Assembly (NCBI GenBank): GCA_964518335.1
Contig: CAZFDT010000010.1
Span: forward strand, 1-64,000
From: CAZFDT01 sp964518335
GTDB taxonomy: Bacteria > Planctomycetota > Phycisphaerae > Phycisphaerales > Phycisphaeraceae
DNA: 64,000 nucleotides
Direction of reading: 5' to 3'
Part shown: piece by piece, positions 40,651 to 48,867 of the stretch
How positions within the stretch are numbered: the stretch's first letter is position 1
Layout of the letters: the number at the start of each line of letters is the position of its first letter
Notes under the pieces: generated by a model
Told to the model about the DNA's origin: nothing
The model's database searches: none
Seen by the model: only the letters and a program-made list of their open reading frames with translations
Position numbers and translations under genes: made by a program

Positions 40651-41307
40651 TCAAGATTGTGGGGCCAGCTTCCATAGCGCGGCCAAATTGGTGTCATCGT
40701 CGAACGCCGCGGCGACGGACATGGTGAAGCCGGTGATAACGGTGCTGGTGATGTCGCCATCGCTGCACTTGCCCACGAGGTCGTAGCGGCCGTCCTTGAG
40801 CAGGTGCTGCTCGATCGCGCGTGCGTCGGGATCGACGATCCAGTATTCGCCGACGCCATGGGCGGCGTAATCCTCGAACTTCACGCCGCGGTCGTACCGT
40901 TCAGTGGAACTCGACAGCACTTCGCAGATGAAATCCGGTACCGGAAAGAATAGTTGATCGGGGGTTAGCCGAGAGGCTTTCTCTCGCTTCCAATAACAGA
41001 GATCGGGGAGATAATCATTGCGACTGAATTCGGTCAGCGAGTGCTCAGAGTTCAGCAATCCGAGCTTGTGCAGATCGACATAGGTACTCATTAACCGTTC
41101 AAGCCGCCTGACTGCAGCCGTGTGCTTGTTTCGATTGGTCATCTGCTCGACCACTTCCCCGTTGATGAACTCGGCACGCACATCGTCTTCCATGTTGGCG
41201 CGAAACCGCTCACGCGCTTCGCTCTCGCGGCGAAGCGTCTCCGTCAGCTCATCCACGTAGAGTTTGAGCCGGGGCGATCGAATGAGCGGTTCGAGAATCG
41301 CTTGCAT
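40651..41307 (-). CDS. Uma2-family (DUF820) putative endonuclease
   Basis: 218 residues. The PD-(D/E)XK-like core is visible as YLPDLCYW (Asp), PDFICEVLSSST (Glu) and RGVKFEDYAAHGVGEYWIVDP (Lys and the Tyr-Trp strand). The family is very abundant in cyanobacteria and planctomycetes. It is suspected to be linked to mobile DNA, but its substrate is unknown. TATAAT (41316-41321, minus strand) ends 8 nt before the ATG, implying a leaderless transcript. Its stop abuts the convergent ABC ATPase gene. Confidence 0.88.
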   Translation of the reverse strand: MQAILEPLIRSPRLKLYVDELTETLRRESEARERFRANMEDDVRAEFINGEVVEQMTNRNKHTAAVRRLERLMSTYVDLHKLGLLNSEHSLTEFSRNDYLPDLCYWKREKASRLTPDQLFFPVPDFICEVLSSSTERYDRGVKFEDYAAHGVGEYWIVDPDARAIEQHLLKDGRYDLVGKCSDGDITSTVITGFTMSVAAAFDDDTNLAALWKLAPQS

Positions 41308-41341
41308 AACCCCTGATTATACCGCTGGGGCACACTGGAGG

Positions 41342-42085
41342 TCACACCGCCGCCCTGATCTTCTTGACGCAGTTGGTCAGGGCGGGGACGGGGTTGTCGA
41401 TGTCGCCTTCGTATTCGACGATGGCTTCGCCGGCGAAGCCGTTCTTCTCCATCGTCTTGATGAGGGCGGGCAGGTCGAGGTTGCCTTCACCGACGACGAC
41501 GTCGGTGCTCTTGCGGGCGCAGTCGAAGACGAAGTCTTTCAGATGCACGGCGTAGAGCCGCTTGGCGAACTTGTCGGCCCACTCGACGGGGTTCTGGCGT
41601 GCGTCCAGGGCCCAGGCGGTGTCCATGTTCAGGCCGATGCAGCAGCGGGTGAAGGAGAAGACCCAGTTGAGGATCTCGCCGCTGCCCAGCCAGTGGTAGC
41701 CGCCGTGGTTGTGGATGGCGAGCTTGATGTCGTACTCGCCGCAGAGCTTGTACACGACGGGCAGCGTGGCGAGGAAGGTGTCGGGCTTGAAGTTGGCGCT
41801 GATGATCTTGCACCCGGCGGCCTTGGCGAAGTCGAAGCGCTTGCGGGCCGCGGCCTCGTCGGGGCCGAACGTCTCGACGCCGATCGACACGATCTTCACG
41901 CCCGCGTCGGCATAGGTCTTGATCACGCCGTCAAAGGTCGCCGGCTCGTTGAAGTTGGCGTGGACGCCGCACACCTCGATGCGCGACAGCCCGATCGCCT
42001 TGACGTGCTGGGCGACCTGTTTGTTGTCCTTGGTGTTGCGGAAGCAGTAGGACTGCACGGCCATGTTGTCGATGAATGCGGGCAT
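41342..42085 (-). CDS. Sugar phosphate isomerase/epimerase (xylose isomerase-like TIM barrel)
   Basis: 247 residues. A TIM-barrel AP endonuclease 2-type fold carries metal-ligand candidates: Glu in IGVETFG, His in LAIHNHGGYHW, Asp in GLNMDTAW, the His of AVHLKDFVF and the Glu of VEYEGDI. Such proteins isomerise or epimerise free or phosphorylated sugars and inositols, and a specific substrate cannot be named. It lies downstream of the phosphofructokinase gene on the same strand, separated by a folded repeat (42101-42154). No signal peptide is seen. Confidence 0.88.
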   Translation of the reverse strand: MPAFIDNMAVQSYCFRNTKDNKQVAQHVKAIGLSRIEVCGVHANFNEPATFDGVIKTYADAGVKIVSIGVETFGPDEAAARKRFDFAKAAGCKIISANFKPDTFLATLPVVYKLCGEYDIKLAIHNHGGYHWLGSGEILNWVFSFTRCCIGLNMDTAWALDARQNPVEWADKFAKRLYAVHLKDFVFDCARKSTDVVVGEGNLDLPALIKTMEKNGFAGEAIVEYEGDIDNPVPALTNCVKKIRAAV

Positions 42086-42100
42086 GGGGGGTTCCTTTGT

Positions 42101-42154
42101 GCGTAGCGGGTGACGCGCAGCGTCCCGTGGGCGGCTTCGCCGCGGCCGCTACGC
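42101..42154. repeat. Three-way-junction palindromic element
   Basis: GCGTAGCGG (42101-42109) pairs with CCGCTACGC (42146-42154). Inside are two further perfect hairpins, GACGC-GCA-GCGTC (42112-42124) and GCGGC-TTC-GCCGC (42131-42143). It occupies nearly the whole gap between the phosphofructokinase and isomerase genes. The first inner hairpin matches the theme of the repeat at 31405. Confidence 0.75.
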
Positions 42155-42160
42155 GAAGAC

Positions 42161-43378
42161 TCAAAACTGTTCGACCGGCGGCAACGGGCCGACGATCGGG
42201 GCGAGGTACTTCTTGAACTCGTCGCTGATGTTGCATCCGTCAATGATGTAGCGCGGGTCGAGTGTGCGGGTCTTGGCGGCGACGTCGCGGATTTCGATGC
42301 GCTTGTAAGTCATCTTGTAGGGCACGTTCAGGTCGTCGCGGACGGGGCCGATGGCGATCGATCCGGACTTCTTCTTGCCCTTGAGGGCCTCGGCGGCGGC
42401 TTTCTTGCCTGCGGCACGGGCCTCTTTCGCATCGACCTTGCTGGTGCAGCCGACGAAACTGCGCTGCAGATACCCGAAGGTGTCGCTGCGGACGCGCTTG
42501 ATCTTGAGGCGGTCCTTGATGAGGTCGCCCAGGAAGTCGCCCAGCACGCCGGTGCCCGAGAGCTGCACGTTGCCGTGCGCGTCGCGCTCGACCTGCTTGC
42601 CGCTCTGCTCGGCGAGCACCGCAGCCAGGGGCCGGCCCTGGGCGTCGTGAACGCCTTCGCTGACGGCGATGAGACATCGGCCGCGCTGCTTGTACACGCG
42701 GTCCACATCGGCGAGGAACTTGTCGGCATTGACGGTCGTTTCGGGCACATACACCAGGTGCGGCCCGTCGGCGTCGGTCTGCCGGCCGAGAATGCTCGCC
42801 GCCGTGAGGAACCCGGCGTGGCGGCCCATGATGATGTTGATCTTCACGCCCGGCAGGGCCTTGTTATCGAGGTTGTCGCCCATGAACGCCTGCGCGACGA
42901 ACTTCGCCGCGCTGCCGAAGCCGGGCGTGTGGTCGTTGCAGGGCAGGTCGTTGTCGATCGTCTTGGGCACGTGGTAGGCGCACAGGTCGTAGCCGGCCTG
43001 CTCGCCCATCTCGGCGATGATGCGGCAGGTGTCGCTCGAATCGTTGCCTCCGATGTAGAAAAAGTAGCGCACGTTCTGCTGGCTGAACGCCTCGAAGATG
43101 CGCTTGCAGTACTCGGCGTCGGGCTTGTCGCGGCTGGAGCCCAGCGCCGACGACGGCGTGTCGGCGATGCGGTTGAGCACGTCCTGCGGCATGTCGGTCA
43201 GGTCGAGAAAGTTGCTCTTGACGATGCCTGACACCGCGTTGCGGGCGCCGAGGATGCGGCCTCCGCCGGAAGTGAATCCGCCGGCCTTGAGCCCTTCGAT
43301 GACGCCGACCAGCGACTGGTTGATGACCGCCGTGGGGCCGCCGGACTGACCGACGACCGCGTTGCCCTGCATGCTCAT
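42161..43378 (-). CDS. pfp: 6-phosphofructokinase (probably PPi-dependent type)
   Basis: 405 residues from ATG 43378, with GAGGAGCT upstream. The N-terminal GQSGGPTAVINQSL binds the phosphoryl donor. The site that separates ATP from PPi enzymes reads GGNDSSDT (110-117), closer to the GGDDS of PPi-dependent enzymes than to the GGDGS of ATP enzymes, but with Asn in place of the first Asp. PKTIDNDL (138-145) with its Lys is also the PPi-type form. MGRHAGFLTA binds fructose 6-phosphate. The donor remains to be tested. A good promoter lies at 43442-43470. Confidence 0.9.
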   Translation of the reverse strand: MSMQGNAVVGQSGGPTAVINQSLVGVIEGLKAGGFTSGGGRILGARNAVSGIVKSNFLDLTDMPQDVLNRIADTPSSALGSSRDKPDAEYCKRIFEAFSQQNVRYFFYIGGNDSSDTCRIIAEMGEQAGYDLCAYHVPKTIDNDLPCNDHTPGFGSAAKFVAQAFMGDNLDNKALPGVKINIIMGRHAGFLTAASILGRQTDADGPHLVYVPETTVNADKFLADVDRVYKQRGRCLIAVSEGVHDAQGRPLAAVLAEQSGKQVERDAHGNVQLSGTGVLGDFLGDLIKDRLKIKRVRSDTFGYLQRSFVGCTSKVDAKEARAAGKKAAAEALKGKKKSGSIAIGPVRDDLNVPYKMTYKRIEIRDVAAKTRTLDPRYIIDGCNISDEFKKYLAPIVGPLPPVEQF

Positions 43379-43441
43379 GGTGAAGCTCCTCGTCGTAAGC
43401 GCGTGGGGAGTCGGATCGAGCTGGACGCTCGACGGGCGGGC

Positions 43442-43470
43442 ATTGTATGAAAACACCAGCGTGTCCACAA
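43442..43470 (-). promoter_or_regulatory. Promoter of the phosphofructokinase gene
   Basis: On the minus strand TTGTGG (43470-43465) and TACAAT (43447-43442) are 17 bp apart. This leaves a leader of nearly 60 nt that ends with the ribosome binding site GAGGAGCT. Confidence 0.6.
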
Positions 43471-43482
43471 AACCCGCCGGCG

Positions 43483-45693
43483 CTAGGCCTTGCGTGCGGG
43501 TGTGGGCTGGCTGACCTCGTCGATGAGCTGGTCCAGCGACGCCTCCAGTTCGGTCTCCCACTCGCCGGTTTCGTCGGCGGAGGCGAGGTGGACCTGGTCG
43601 TCGTCGATGATGGCCACGGGCTGAAGGTCGGAGGCGGGGACAATGTCGCGTGCGGCGACGTGCGGGGGCTGGTCGAACGCCGAGCCGCTGTGGGCCGCGA
43701 CGGCGGCGGCGAGGATGCCCGAGCCGGCGCCCACGTCTGGCCGCGGATGGCGACGGCGGACGGCGGCGGGCCTGGCCGACGGGGTCACTGCAGCACTCAC
43801 GTCCCGGCGGTCGGCGCGGTTGAGCACCGACCCGATCACGTGCGCCTCGATCAGGCGCAGATGCGCCAGCGTCCGGTCGTACTGCCGCTGCGACTCGTTG
43901 CGCTGCACCACGACGATGACGGCGTCGGCCCGCGCCGCGGCCAGCATGCCCTCGACGCTCCCGGGCACCGGCCCCGCATCGATCAGCACCAGATCGTACT
44001 CGGCTCGCGCCTGACCGATCACCTCCGACAGGAAGCGGCTGGACAGGCGGCCGGCCCGCGCCGCATCCACCCCGTGCGCGTGCAGCACGTCCAGGCGGGC
44101 CACCTTCGTCGGCATCACGCTCTGCCGCAACGCCGCACCGTCGAGCATGCCCGCCAGCCCGCGACCCGCACGCGGCGCACCGCGCTTCACCAGCGCGCGA
44201 CTGTCGCCGTCCACATACCCCATCTCGATCATCACCTGCTCGATGGTCTGATGACCGTCGGGCGCCACGGCGACGCGCGACGCCAGGTCCAGATCGACCA
44301 TCAGCGTGCGCGAACCGCTCATCGCCAGCGACGTGCCCAGCCCGACGGTGAGGCTGGTCTTGCCCGAGCCGCGCGTCGGGCTGGTGACGGCGAACGCGCG
44401 GAACCCGTGGTTTTCTGCATGGATTTCGAGGATCGAGCGCACCTCATGCACGGCCTGGGCCAGCCGGTCGGTCTGCTGACGGCGATCCAGCAGGGGCACG
44501 GCGCTGAGCACGGGCGGATCGTGGGGCGCCGCGGCGACCTGGGCGACGCGGCGCAGACGCCGATCGGCAGCCAGGGCGAGCGTCACCAGGCACGCCAGCG
44601 CCAACGCACCCGCCGCACCTCCACCCGCCAGCGCGGCGACGTACCGCGGCGCGTCGGCCAGCGCCGCCGCCTGACCGCGATCCAGCACCCACAAACGGGC
44701 CACTGCAGCGTCCGAACCCGACAGCAGATCCACACGTTCACGCTGGGCATCGATCGCGGCGGCCAACTCCGACACCTTGCCCTGCAGCGCGTTGAGCGTC
44801 GCCGCCTTGGCGATCAGGTCGCCCAGTTCCTCCGATACGATGCCTCGCATCGACTCCAGTCCAACCTTGCGCGCCGCAAGCTGCGACATCGTCATCGGCG
44901 GCAGCGGATGACCATCCAAGTCCACCATCGCCACGGTCGCCGGTGGCCGCGGAAGCGCCGCCATCACCTGGCGCACCACGACCGCCCATTTTCCCTGGGG
45001 CTGGGGGGCGTCCGCCGCCTGCGACTCGGCGTCGTGCTGCGCCTCCTTGGCCGCCGCCAGCGTCATCTCGATCTCGCGCAACTGCACGACCAGCCGATCC
45101 AGCTCGCGGCGTCGGTCGGCGATGCGCTGGTCCAGAGGCAACATGCCGAACGCATCGACCGCCTGGCGATGCAGCGCCTGGTACTTGGCCAGCTCCACAC
45201 CGTCGCGCTCGATCTGGGCGTGCCAATTGGCGATGCGGGCGATCGTGGCCTCGTGCTCGGACAGCTCGCTGGCGGCCACGCCGGCGTCGAGCACGCGGCC
45301 GACGGCCTGCCCCGCCGCCGTCGCCTCGGGGTCGTGATATCGCAGCACGATCCGCCAGCTCGGATCGGCCTCGCGCGCGATCGCCAAGCGGTTGCGGTCG
45401 ATCGATCCCGCCGTCTGCAGCGTGGCGGGACTTCGCAACGTCTCGATGAGCCGTTCGACAATCGCATCGAGTCTGTCGGACGAGACGCCGGCGGCGCGTG
45501 CGGGCTCGATGGCCAGGACTGCCTCGGCGAGATAGGCGGGTCGATACGTGCTCCACATCACACCCGTGCCGACGGCCGCGCCCGCCGTCGCGGCGAGCAC
45601 GAGCCAACGGTAGCGTCCGCACAAGCGCTGCCGCAGCGTGCGGCGCGGCGGAGGCGACACCGGCCCGCGGACGGCGGGTGAGCGGACGACCAT
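43483..45693 (-). CDS. Wzz / BY-kinase-like chain-length and assembly protein
   Basis: 736 residues from ATG 45693 (MVVRSPAVRGP). One membrane helix near residue 35 and a second near 390 bracket a coiled-coil periplasmic Wzz-type region. The cytoplasmic part has a Walker A (TSPTRGSGKTS), an A-prime motif (TLMVDLDLAS) and Walker B (YDLVLIDAGPVPGS), as in bacterial tyrosine kinases that control exopolysaccharide polymerisation. The long acidic C-terminal tail has no tyrosine cluster, so autophosphorylation of the usual kind is doubtful. It probably serves the same exopolysaccharide system as the glycosyltransferase and deacetylase at 6-9 kb. Confidence 0.88.
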   Translation of the reverse strand: MVVRSPAVRGPVSPPPRRTLRQRLCGRYRWLVLAATAGAAVGTGVMWSTYRPAYLAEAVLAIEPARAAGVSSDRLDAIVERLIETLRSPATLQTAGSIDRNRLAIAREADPSWRIVLRYHDPEATAAGQAVGRVLDAGVAASELSEHEATIARIANWHAQIERDGVELAKYQALHRQAVDAFGMLPLDQRIADRRRELDRLVVQLREIEMTLAAAKEAQHDAESQAADAPQPQGKWAVVVRQVMAALPRPPATVAMVDLDGHPLPPMTMSQLAARKVGLESMRGIVSEELGDLIAKAATLNALQGKVSELAAAIDAQRERVDLLSGSDAAVARLWVLDRGQAAALADAPRYVAALAGGGAAGALALACLVTLALAADRRLRRVAQVAAAPHDPPVLSAVPLLDRRQQTDRLAQAVHEVRSILEIHAENHGFRAFAVTSPTRGSGKTSLTVGLGTSLAMSGSRTLMVDLDLASRVAVAPDGHQTIEQVMIEMGYVDGDSRALVKRGAPRAGRGLAGMLDGAALRQSVMPTKVARLDVLHAHGVDAARAGRLSSRFLSEVIGQARAEYDLVLIDAGPVPGSVEGMLAAARADAVIVVVQRNESQRQYDRTLAHLRLIEAHVIGSVLNRADRRDVSAAVTPSARPAAVRRRHPRPDVGAGSGILAAAVAAHSGSAFDQPPHVAARDIVPASDLQPVAIIDDDQVHLASADETGEWETELEASLDQLIDEVSQPTPARKA

Positions 45694-45984
45694 GATGGCA
45701 TCGGACGATTTTGGAGCCGCGCGGCTCCCGGTGTGGGTGCTCAAGACCAGTGCTCCATCACTGTGCCTCCGGCTTTCGGCCGCACCGCGCTCGCTCCGAG
45801 GCGGAATGACGCGGCCAAACAAGTGACCCGGGCGGCACCCACCGCGCGACTGGAGGACGAGGTCGCGCGACCGCACGCGTCAGGCGGCGTCGAACCAGGC
45901 CGATTCGACGCACGCGCCTACCTTACCCGCCCGAGCGCGGTCGTACAAGGATTTTTCGCCGTCCGGTCGGCAGGGCGCCGCCCA
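45694..45984. other. Intergenic stretch without a recognised gene
   Basis: Between the Wzz-like gene start and the DUF3891 stop I see no credible gene on either strand. GAGCCGCGCGGCTC (45713-45726) is a short palindrome. An upstream extension of the Wzz-like frame runs through here but looks non-coding (Arg/Ser/Gly-rich). Confidence 0.5.
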
Positions 45985-46758
45985 TCACGCGGCCTGCAGC
46001 GTGAATCGCAGCATCTGCGGCGCGGCGCCGGCGACGGCGTCGGCCAGGGATTTGGGCGTGGTGTGGCGCGAGGCGGCGATCGTCACGGCCGGGCACTCGA
46101 CGCTGAGGCTGGCGGGCTCGAACGGCCACGGCGACAGGGCCGCGCCATGGGCGGTCGGCGCCACCGCCGGCGTCGCCTCCACGTCGCCGAAGGCCAGCGC
46201 CTCCGTGTGCGAACCGTGCGGCAGCGCTCCCAGCAGCGCCAGCGACAGCCAGTCAAACGCTGTGAGAAGCCGACGGGCGACGTTGACGGCGCGCGGGGCG
46301 ATGGCGGCCTGCTCGTCAGCATCGCCCAGTTCCAGAGGTTCAGTGCAACGGACGATGCGCACGGCCAGCTCGTTGATGAAGCCCTGCGCCGCGGCGGGAT
46401 TGTCGTCGTTGCCGATGGTCGTATGCGTGTAGAGATAGCGGGCGTGGTGGGCCACGAGCAGGCAGGCGTAGGCGTCGTCGCGCGACGCCAGATCGACGCT
46501 GCGGCGCCAGATCGACAGGTGCTGGTCGGAGGGGATGCGCTTGAAGTCGAAAGGGCGGCCGTCGGCGTCGAGCGCGGGCTTCTGCTCGGCGGCGATCCAG
46601 CCGTCGTCATGGCGTCGCACGGCGTCGATGAAACGGTCCCACATGCCGGCGGGCAGCATCGTCGGCCGCCGCCACGCCCGCGCCATTGCCGCCGCCATCG
46701 CCGCGTGGTCGGGCTGGCGGATCAGCAGCAGGGTGTTGTCGCGCTCAAGCACGATCAT
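45985..46758 (-). CDS. DUF3891 family protein
   Basis: 257 residues. The N-terminus LLLIRQPDHAAMAAAMARAW and the following DAVRRHDDGWIAAEQKP are the DUF3891 signature, with several conserved His and Asp residues (DHA, HDDGW, HHARYLYTH) that look like a metal-dependent hydrolase site of HD type. No experimental function is known to me. It starts 3 bp after the stop of the Gfo/Idh gene on the same strand, so it belongs to that small operon, probably under the AraC-type regulator upstream. Confidence 0.82.
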   Translation of the reverse strand: MIVLERDNTLLLIRQPDHAAMAAAMARAWRRPTMLPAGMWDRFIDAVRRHDDGWIAAEQKPALDADGRPFDFKRIPSDQHLSIWRRSVDLASRDDAYACLLVAHHARYLYTHTTIGNDDNPAAAQGFINELAVRIVRCTEPLELGDADEQAAIAPRAVNVARRLLTAFDWLSLALLGALPHGSHTEALAFGDVEATPAVAPTAHGAALSPWPFEPASLSVECPAVTIAASRHTTPKSLADAVAGAAPQMLRFTLQAA

Positions 46759-46761
46759 GCG

Positions 46762-47751
46762 TCAGGCCACACTCCATTGGGGGTCGAGGTCGATGCGCGT
46801 GCGGCGGTCGGCGGCGTCGCGGGCGGCCAGCAGGATCGCCGCCATGCCCAGCGACCGCTGGGTGCTGTACCACGTCGTGTCGCCCTGCGCGGCGTCGAGC
46901 ATGTCGCGCCACGACTGGGGCTGGCCGCCCCATTCGGTGATGTCGCACGGCTGGTCGTCGCCGCCGATGAGCGTGCAGCGCCCGTCGCGCACCTCGACGA
47001 CGCCGCGGCCGCCGACGATGCGCAGGCGGTCGTCGCCGTGCGTCGGGGCCCCGGGCGGCCGCAGAAAGTCGGCGTGGACCACTGCAGCGCCGCCACCGTC
47101 AAGGTCGAAGAGGCTGGCGGTGTGGTCCTCCATGGACCCGTATTCGGGCTTGCTGCAGTTGCCCGACGAGCCGGTCACGGCGGCATAGCGCCGGCCGATG
47201 ACGAAGACGACGGCGTCGATGCCGTGCGAGGCGATCCACAGCAGCGTGCCGCCGTACAGCTCGCGCTGGGCGTACCACGGCGGCCGCGTGCGGAAGCGAT
47301 AGCTCTTCTGGGCCGTGGCGAGGGCGATCGGGCCGAGGCAGTCGCGGACCACCGCCTCCCGCGCGGCGCGAAACGCCGGCGTGCTGCGGAAGTTGAACTC
47401 GGTGATCAGCGGCACGCCACCGCTCCTGGCCGCATCCCGCACCCGATCGAGCATAGTCCACTCGGTGGCGACGGGCTTGTCGCTGACGACAGGGATTTTC
47501 CGCTGCAGCGCCTGGGCGGCCCAATGGCCGTTGCGGGCGTACACCGCGCCGACGCTGACGACGTCGGGCTTGAAGCCGTCGAGCATCGCGTCGGCGTCGT
47601 CGTACCACTGCGCCCCCGGCATGGCGTCGGCGACCCGCCGCGCCGCGGCGGCATCCACACCATCGGACGCCACGGCGACCTGCGGGCGCAGCGCCTCGAG
47701 CCCGCCGCGCAGGTAGTGATGGCCGCATCCGCCGATGAACGCCAGTCGCAT
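46762..47751 (-). CDS. Gfo/Idh/MocA-family oxidoreductase (first of two)
   Basis: 329 residues. The Rossmann start RLAFIGGCGHHYL is an altered GxGxxG. The EKP motif, normally supplying the catalytic Lys, reads SDKPVATEW. The C-terminal alpha/beta domain has GGTLLWIASHGID with a conserved His. Enzymes of this family oxidise or reduce sugars and inositols with NAD(P). The altered nucleotide loop suggests a divergent member. It follows a second Gfo/Idh gene by 9 bp and precedes DUF3891 by 3 bp, all on the minus strand. Confidence 0.88.
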   Translation of the reverse strand: MRLAFIGGCGHHYLRGGLEALRPQVAVASDGVDAAAARRVADAMPGAQWYDDADAMLDGFKPDVVSVGAVYARNGHWAAQALQRKIPVVSDKPVATEWTMLDRVRDAARSGGVPLITEFNFRSTPAFRAAREAVVRDCLGPIALATAQKSYRFRTRPPWYAQRELYGGTLLWIASHGIDAVVFVIGRRYAAVTGSSGNCSKPEYGSMEDHTASLFDLDGGGAAVVHADFLRPPGAPTHGDDRLRIVGGRGVVEVRDGRCTLIGGDDQPCDITEWGGQPQSWRDMLDAAQGDTTWYSTQRSLGMAAILLAARDAADRRTRIDLDPQWSVA

Positions 47752-47760
47752 GGCATGGCC

Positions 47761-48816
47761 TCAGGTGATCTTCACCGCATCGCCCGTTCGGGCCGAGGCG
47801 TAGATCGCGTCGGTGATCTGCTGCACGACCAGCGCGTGGTCGAGGCTGGTCAGCGGGCTGCGGCCGTCGAGGATGGCGGCGGCGAAGTCGGTGACCGGGC
47901 CTTCGTGCACCGTGTCCCACGTTTCATCGCCCTGCCAGACGACGCTGCTGACGACGCCCTTGTCCTCGTCGCTCTGGTCGAGATGGACCTGATTGCCCGC
48001 GCCGGGGAGCAGTCGCAGGCGCAGCGAGCCGTTGACGCCGGTGATCTGCCAGGCGAAGTCGGAGGCGGTGGGCATGAACTCGCCGCGTTCGAGCGTGATG
48101 ACGCTGCCATCGTCGCAACGGACCATGGCTGCGACGTGGGTTTCGGCGTCGCTGGCGGGATCGGCGCGGCTGGCGTACTGCGGGGGAATGGTCCAGGTCT
48201 GCGCCAGTACGGTGCGCGGGCGCAGGGTCCAGCCGGTGATGCCCAGGAGGTAGTCCAGGTCGTAGCAGCCCCAGTTGGACATGATGCCGCCGGCGTTGAG
48301 GTCGGTGCGCAGGCGCCAGACGGGCGGGGGCGACTTGGGCGGCGGGCCGGCGGCGCCGTTGATGCGGGCGCGAACGACACGCAGGGTGCCCAGGGTCCCG
48401 TCGCTGACGACCTTGGTTGCCGCCGCCGCCGAAGGCAAGAACCGATGCCGCGACGAGCAGCAGGCGCCGACGAGCTTGCCCTGAGCGGCGATCATCTGCC
48501 GCACCTCGTCGGCGTTCATGGCCACGGGCTTTTCCGTCAGCACGTGCTTACCCGCCGCGAACGCCCGCAGCGCCAGCCCGGTGCGGACATTGGCGGTCAA
48601 CGCCAACACCACGGCGTCCACGCTCTTGTCCTCGATCAACGCCTCGGCCGAGGCGTGGACGATGGGGACCTGATGTTGCTCGGCGACCTTGCGGGCCGCC
48701 TCCTCGCGCACGTCGGCGACGGCGACCAGGTCGATGCGATCCGAAGCCTTGGCGAACTTGGCGTGCGTCGAGCCGATGACGCCGCAACCGATGATTCCAA
48801 GTCTGACTCTGCTCAT
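47761..48816 (-). CDS. Gfo/Idh/MocA-family oxidoreductase (second)
   Basis: 351 residues from ATG 48816 (MSRVRLGIIGCGVIG), a clean GxGxxG NAD(P) loop. The catalytic Lys lies in LTEKPVAMN, and GGIMSNWGCYDLDYLLG carries the Asp and Tyr of the substrate pocket. It should be a functional sugar or inositol dehydrogenase or a related enzyme. It heads the operon of two Gfo/Idh genes and DUF3891 and lies 51 bp downstream of the AraC-type regulator, transcribed in the same direction. Confidence 0.92.
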   Translation of the reverse strand: MSRVRLGIIGCGVIGSTHAKFAKASDRIDLVAVADVREEAARKVAEQHQVPIVHASAEALIEDKSVDAVVLALTANVRTGLALRAFAAGKHVLTEKPVAMNADEVRQMIAAQGKLVGACCSSRHRFLPSAAAATKVVSDGTLGTLRVVRARINGAAGPPPKSPPPVWRLRTDLNAGGIMSNWGCYDLDYLLGITGWTLRPRTVLAQTWTIPPQYASRADPASDAETHVAAMVRCDDGSVITLERGEFMPTASDFAWQITGVNGSLRLRLLPGAGNQVHLDQSDEDKGVVSSVVWQGDETWDTVHEGPVTDFAAAILDGRSPLTSLDHALVVQQITDAIYASARTGDAVKIT

Positions 48817-48867
48817 GGTGTGGTCAACCTGCATCCCCACGGGCCGACAGGGTACAGCGCCGGGCGA

